Source: Syntrophaceae bacterium (GTDB taxonomy: Bacteria > Desulfobacterota > Syntrophia > Syntrophales > UBA2185). Taken from it: a stretch of DNA of 5,380 nucleotides. Positions 4,617 through 5,380 of this stretch are shown here, in pieces (positions within the stretch are counted from its first letter, which is position 1; every line of letters begins with the position of its first letter). Below the pieces are notes generated by a model that did not search any database, was not told the origin of the DNA, and saw only the letters and a list, made by a program, of their open reading frames with translations. A program made the position numbers and the translations under genes. Location: the NCBI GenBank assembly GCA_017885225.1, contig JAFNGM010000205.1:9618-14997 (forward strand), given 5' to 3'.

Positions 4617-5380
4617 TCCTTTATATCCTGCTCAAAGAGGGCGCTGACAAATTCATCACTCCTGAAATTTTTCAAATCATCCAGCCCCTCGCCAATACCG
4701 ATATAGCGAATGGGAATGTTGAGTTCTCTGGCAATTCCGATGATTACACCGCCCTTTGCGGTTCCGTCCAGTTTGGTTAATATAAGTCCGGAGATGCCGA
4801 TTTCATCGCGAAACATCTTTGCCTGGGCAACAGCGTTTTGACCGGTTGTCGCATCAAGCACAAGGAGAGTCTCATGGGGAGCGCCGGGCAGTTCTCTTCC
4901 CATAATGCGCTTCATCTTTTTGAGTTCCTCCATCAGATTCACTTTCGTATGGAGTCTGCCGGCCGTGTCGATGATGATTACGTTGGCCTCTCTCGCCTTC
5001 GCTGCGATAATGGCATCGAACACAATGGCCGAGGGATCTGCGCCGATCTTCTGCTTGATGAGCGGTACGTCAACCCTCTGGCTCCAGATTTCCAGTTGTT
5101 CGATTGCGGCGGCCCGGAATGTGTCGGCAGCGACGAGCATCACGGACAGCCCATTCTGCTTCAGGGTATATGCCAGCTTGCCGATGGTTGTGGTCTTGCC
5201 TGTGCCATTGACGCCTATTACCATGATAGTGAAAAGTCCGTTCCGCGGAATCTGTAAAGGAGCTTCACTTTTCCTCAAGGTCTCCTCTATAGTATCTTTC
5301 AGGACTTTTTTAAGCAGTTCCGCATCCCCCAGCTCCTTTCTTTTCACTTGGTCTTTCATTTTTTCAATAAGTTCGTACGT
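4613..5380 (-). CDS. ftsY: Signal recognition particle receptor FtsY (5' end beyond the window)
   Basis: SRP-dependent GTPase that docks ribosome-nascent chain-SRP complexes at the inner membrane and hands them to SecYEG. The frame stays open to the right edge with 255 codons visible; the ATG at 5359 is an internal Met within the helical N domain, not the start. Numbering from the edge, the N-domain remainder is about 1-45. The GTPase (G) domain then shows G1 GVNGTGKTT (56-64), the insertion-box region DTFRAAAIEQL (86-96), G3 DTAGR (138-142), G4 TKLDGTAKGG (202-211) and the closing GEGLDDL (230-236). DTFRAAAIEQL and GVNGTGKTT distinguish FtsY from Ffh. Any acidic membrane-targeting N-terminal region would lie outside. 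It heads the minus-strand run and overlaps the phosphatase by four bases. Confidence 0.97.
   Translation of the reverse strand, partial: TYELIEKMKDQVKRKELGDAELLKKVLKDTIEETLRKSEAPLQIPRNGLFTIMVIGVNGTGKTTTIGKLAYTLKQNGLSVMLVAADTFRAAAIEQLEIWSQRVDVPLIKQKIGADPSAIVFDAIIAAKAREANVIIIDTAGRLHTKVNLMEELKKMKRIMGRELPGAPHETLLVLDATTGQNAVAQAKMFRDEIGISGLILTKLDGTAKGGVIIGIARELNIPIRYIGIGEGLDDLKNFRSDEFVSALFEQDIKE

Overview
The window joins two kinds of DNA. The right half (about 2880-5380) looks like ordinary chromosome. It holds a minus-strand gene run, ftsY (5' end beyond the window), then a PPP-type metallophosphatase, then a glutamate formimidoyltransferase, closed by a probable intrinsic terminator, followed by a tRNA-Arg(CCU) gene with its own promoter. 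The left half (1 to about 2880) looks like the tRNA-proximal end of an integrated element. A complete tyrosine recombinase gene stops 13 bases from the tRNA 3' end, a small ribbon-helix-helix (RHH) regulator is transcribed away from it, and a type IV restriction endonuclease of the Mrr family runs off the left edge.

Organism: a bacterium, from the SRP receptor FtsY, the CCA-encoding tRNA and the sigma70-like promoters. A stand-alone formimidoyltransferase of this kind beside ftsY, with moderate GC, suggests an anaerobic Gram-negative lineage such as Desulfobacterota (former Deltaproteobacteria). This is a guess from general impression; no marker in the window settles it.

Layout: 1-716 mrr (minus, 3' end missing); 717-788 its ribosome binding site and candidate promoters; about 789-1354 a stretch without a believable gene, with long G/C runs and an imperfect direct repeat of 103-base period; 1355-1519 RHH gene (minus); 1520-1734 a divergent control region with back-to-back promoters, a tandem 8-bp repeat and a strong terminator-like hairpin overlapping a possible 19-codon leader with two adjacent Trp codons; 1735-2868 integrase (plus); 2817-2836 a paired 9-bp repeat that may be an integrase arm site; 2882-2958 tRNA-Arg(CCU) (minus); 2981-3010 its promoter; 3031-3067 terminator; 3078-3965 ftcD; 3972-4616 phosphatase; 4613-5380 ftsY.

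Working model (inference): the recombinase recombines at the 3' end of tRNA-Arg, so the element extends leftward past position 1 and carries Mrr as defensive cargo. The RHH protein is placed to repress its own promoter and the integrase promoter. The integrase leader adds a possible second control by transcription termination. The most interesting part of the window is this compact int control region (1520-1734); the gene-poor stretch 789-1354 is the least explained.
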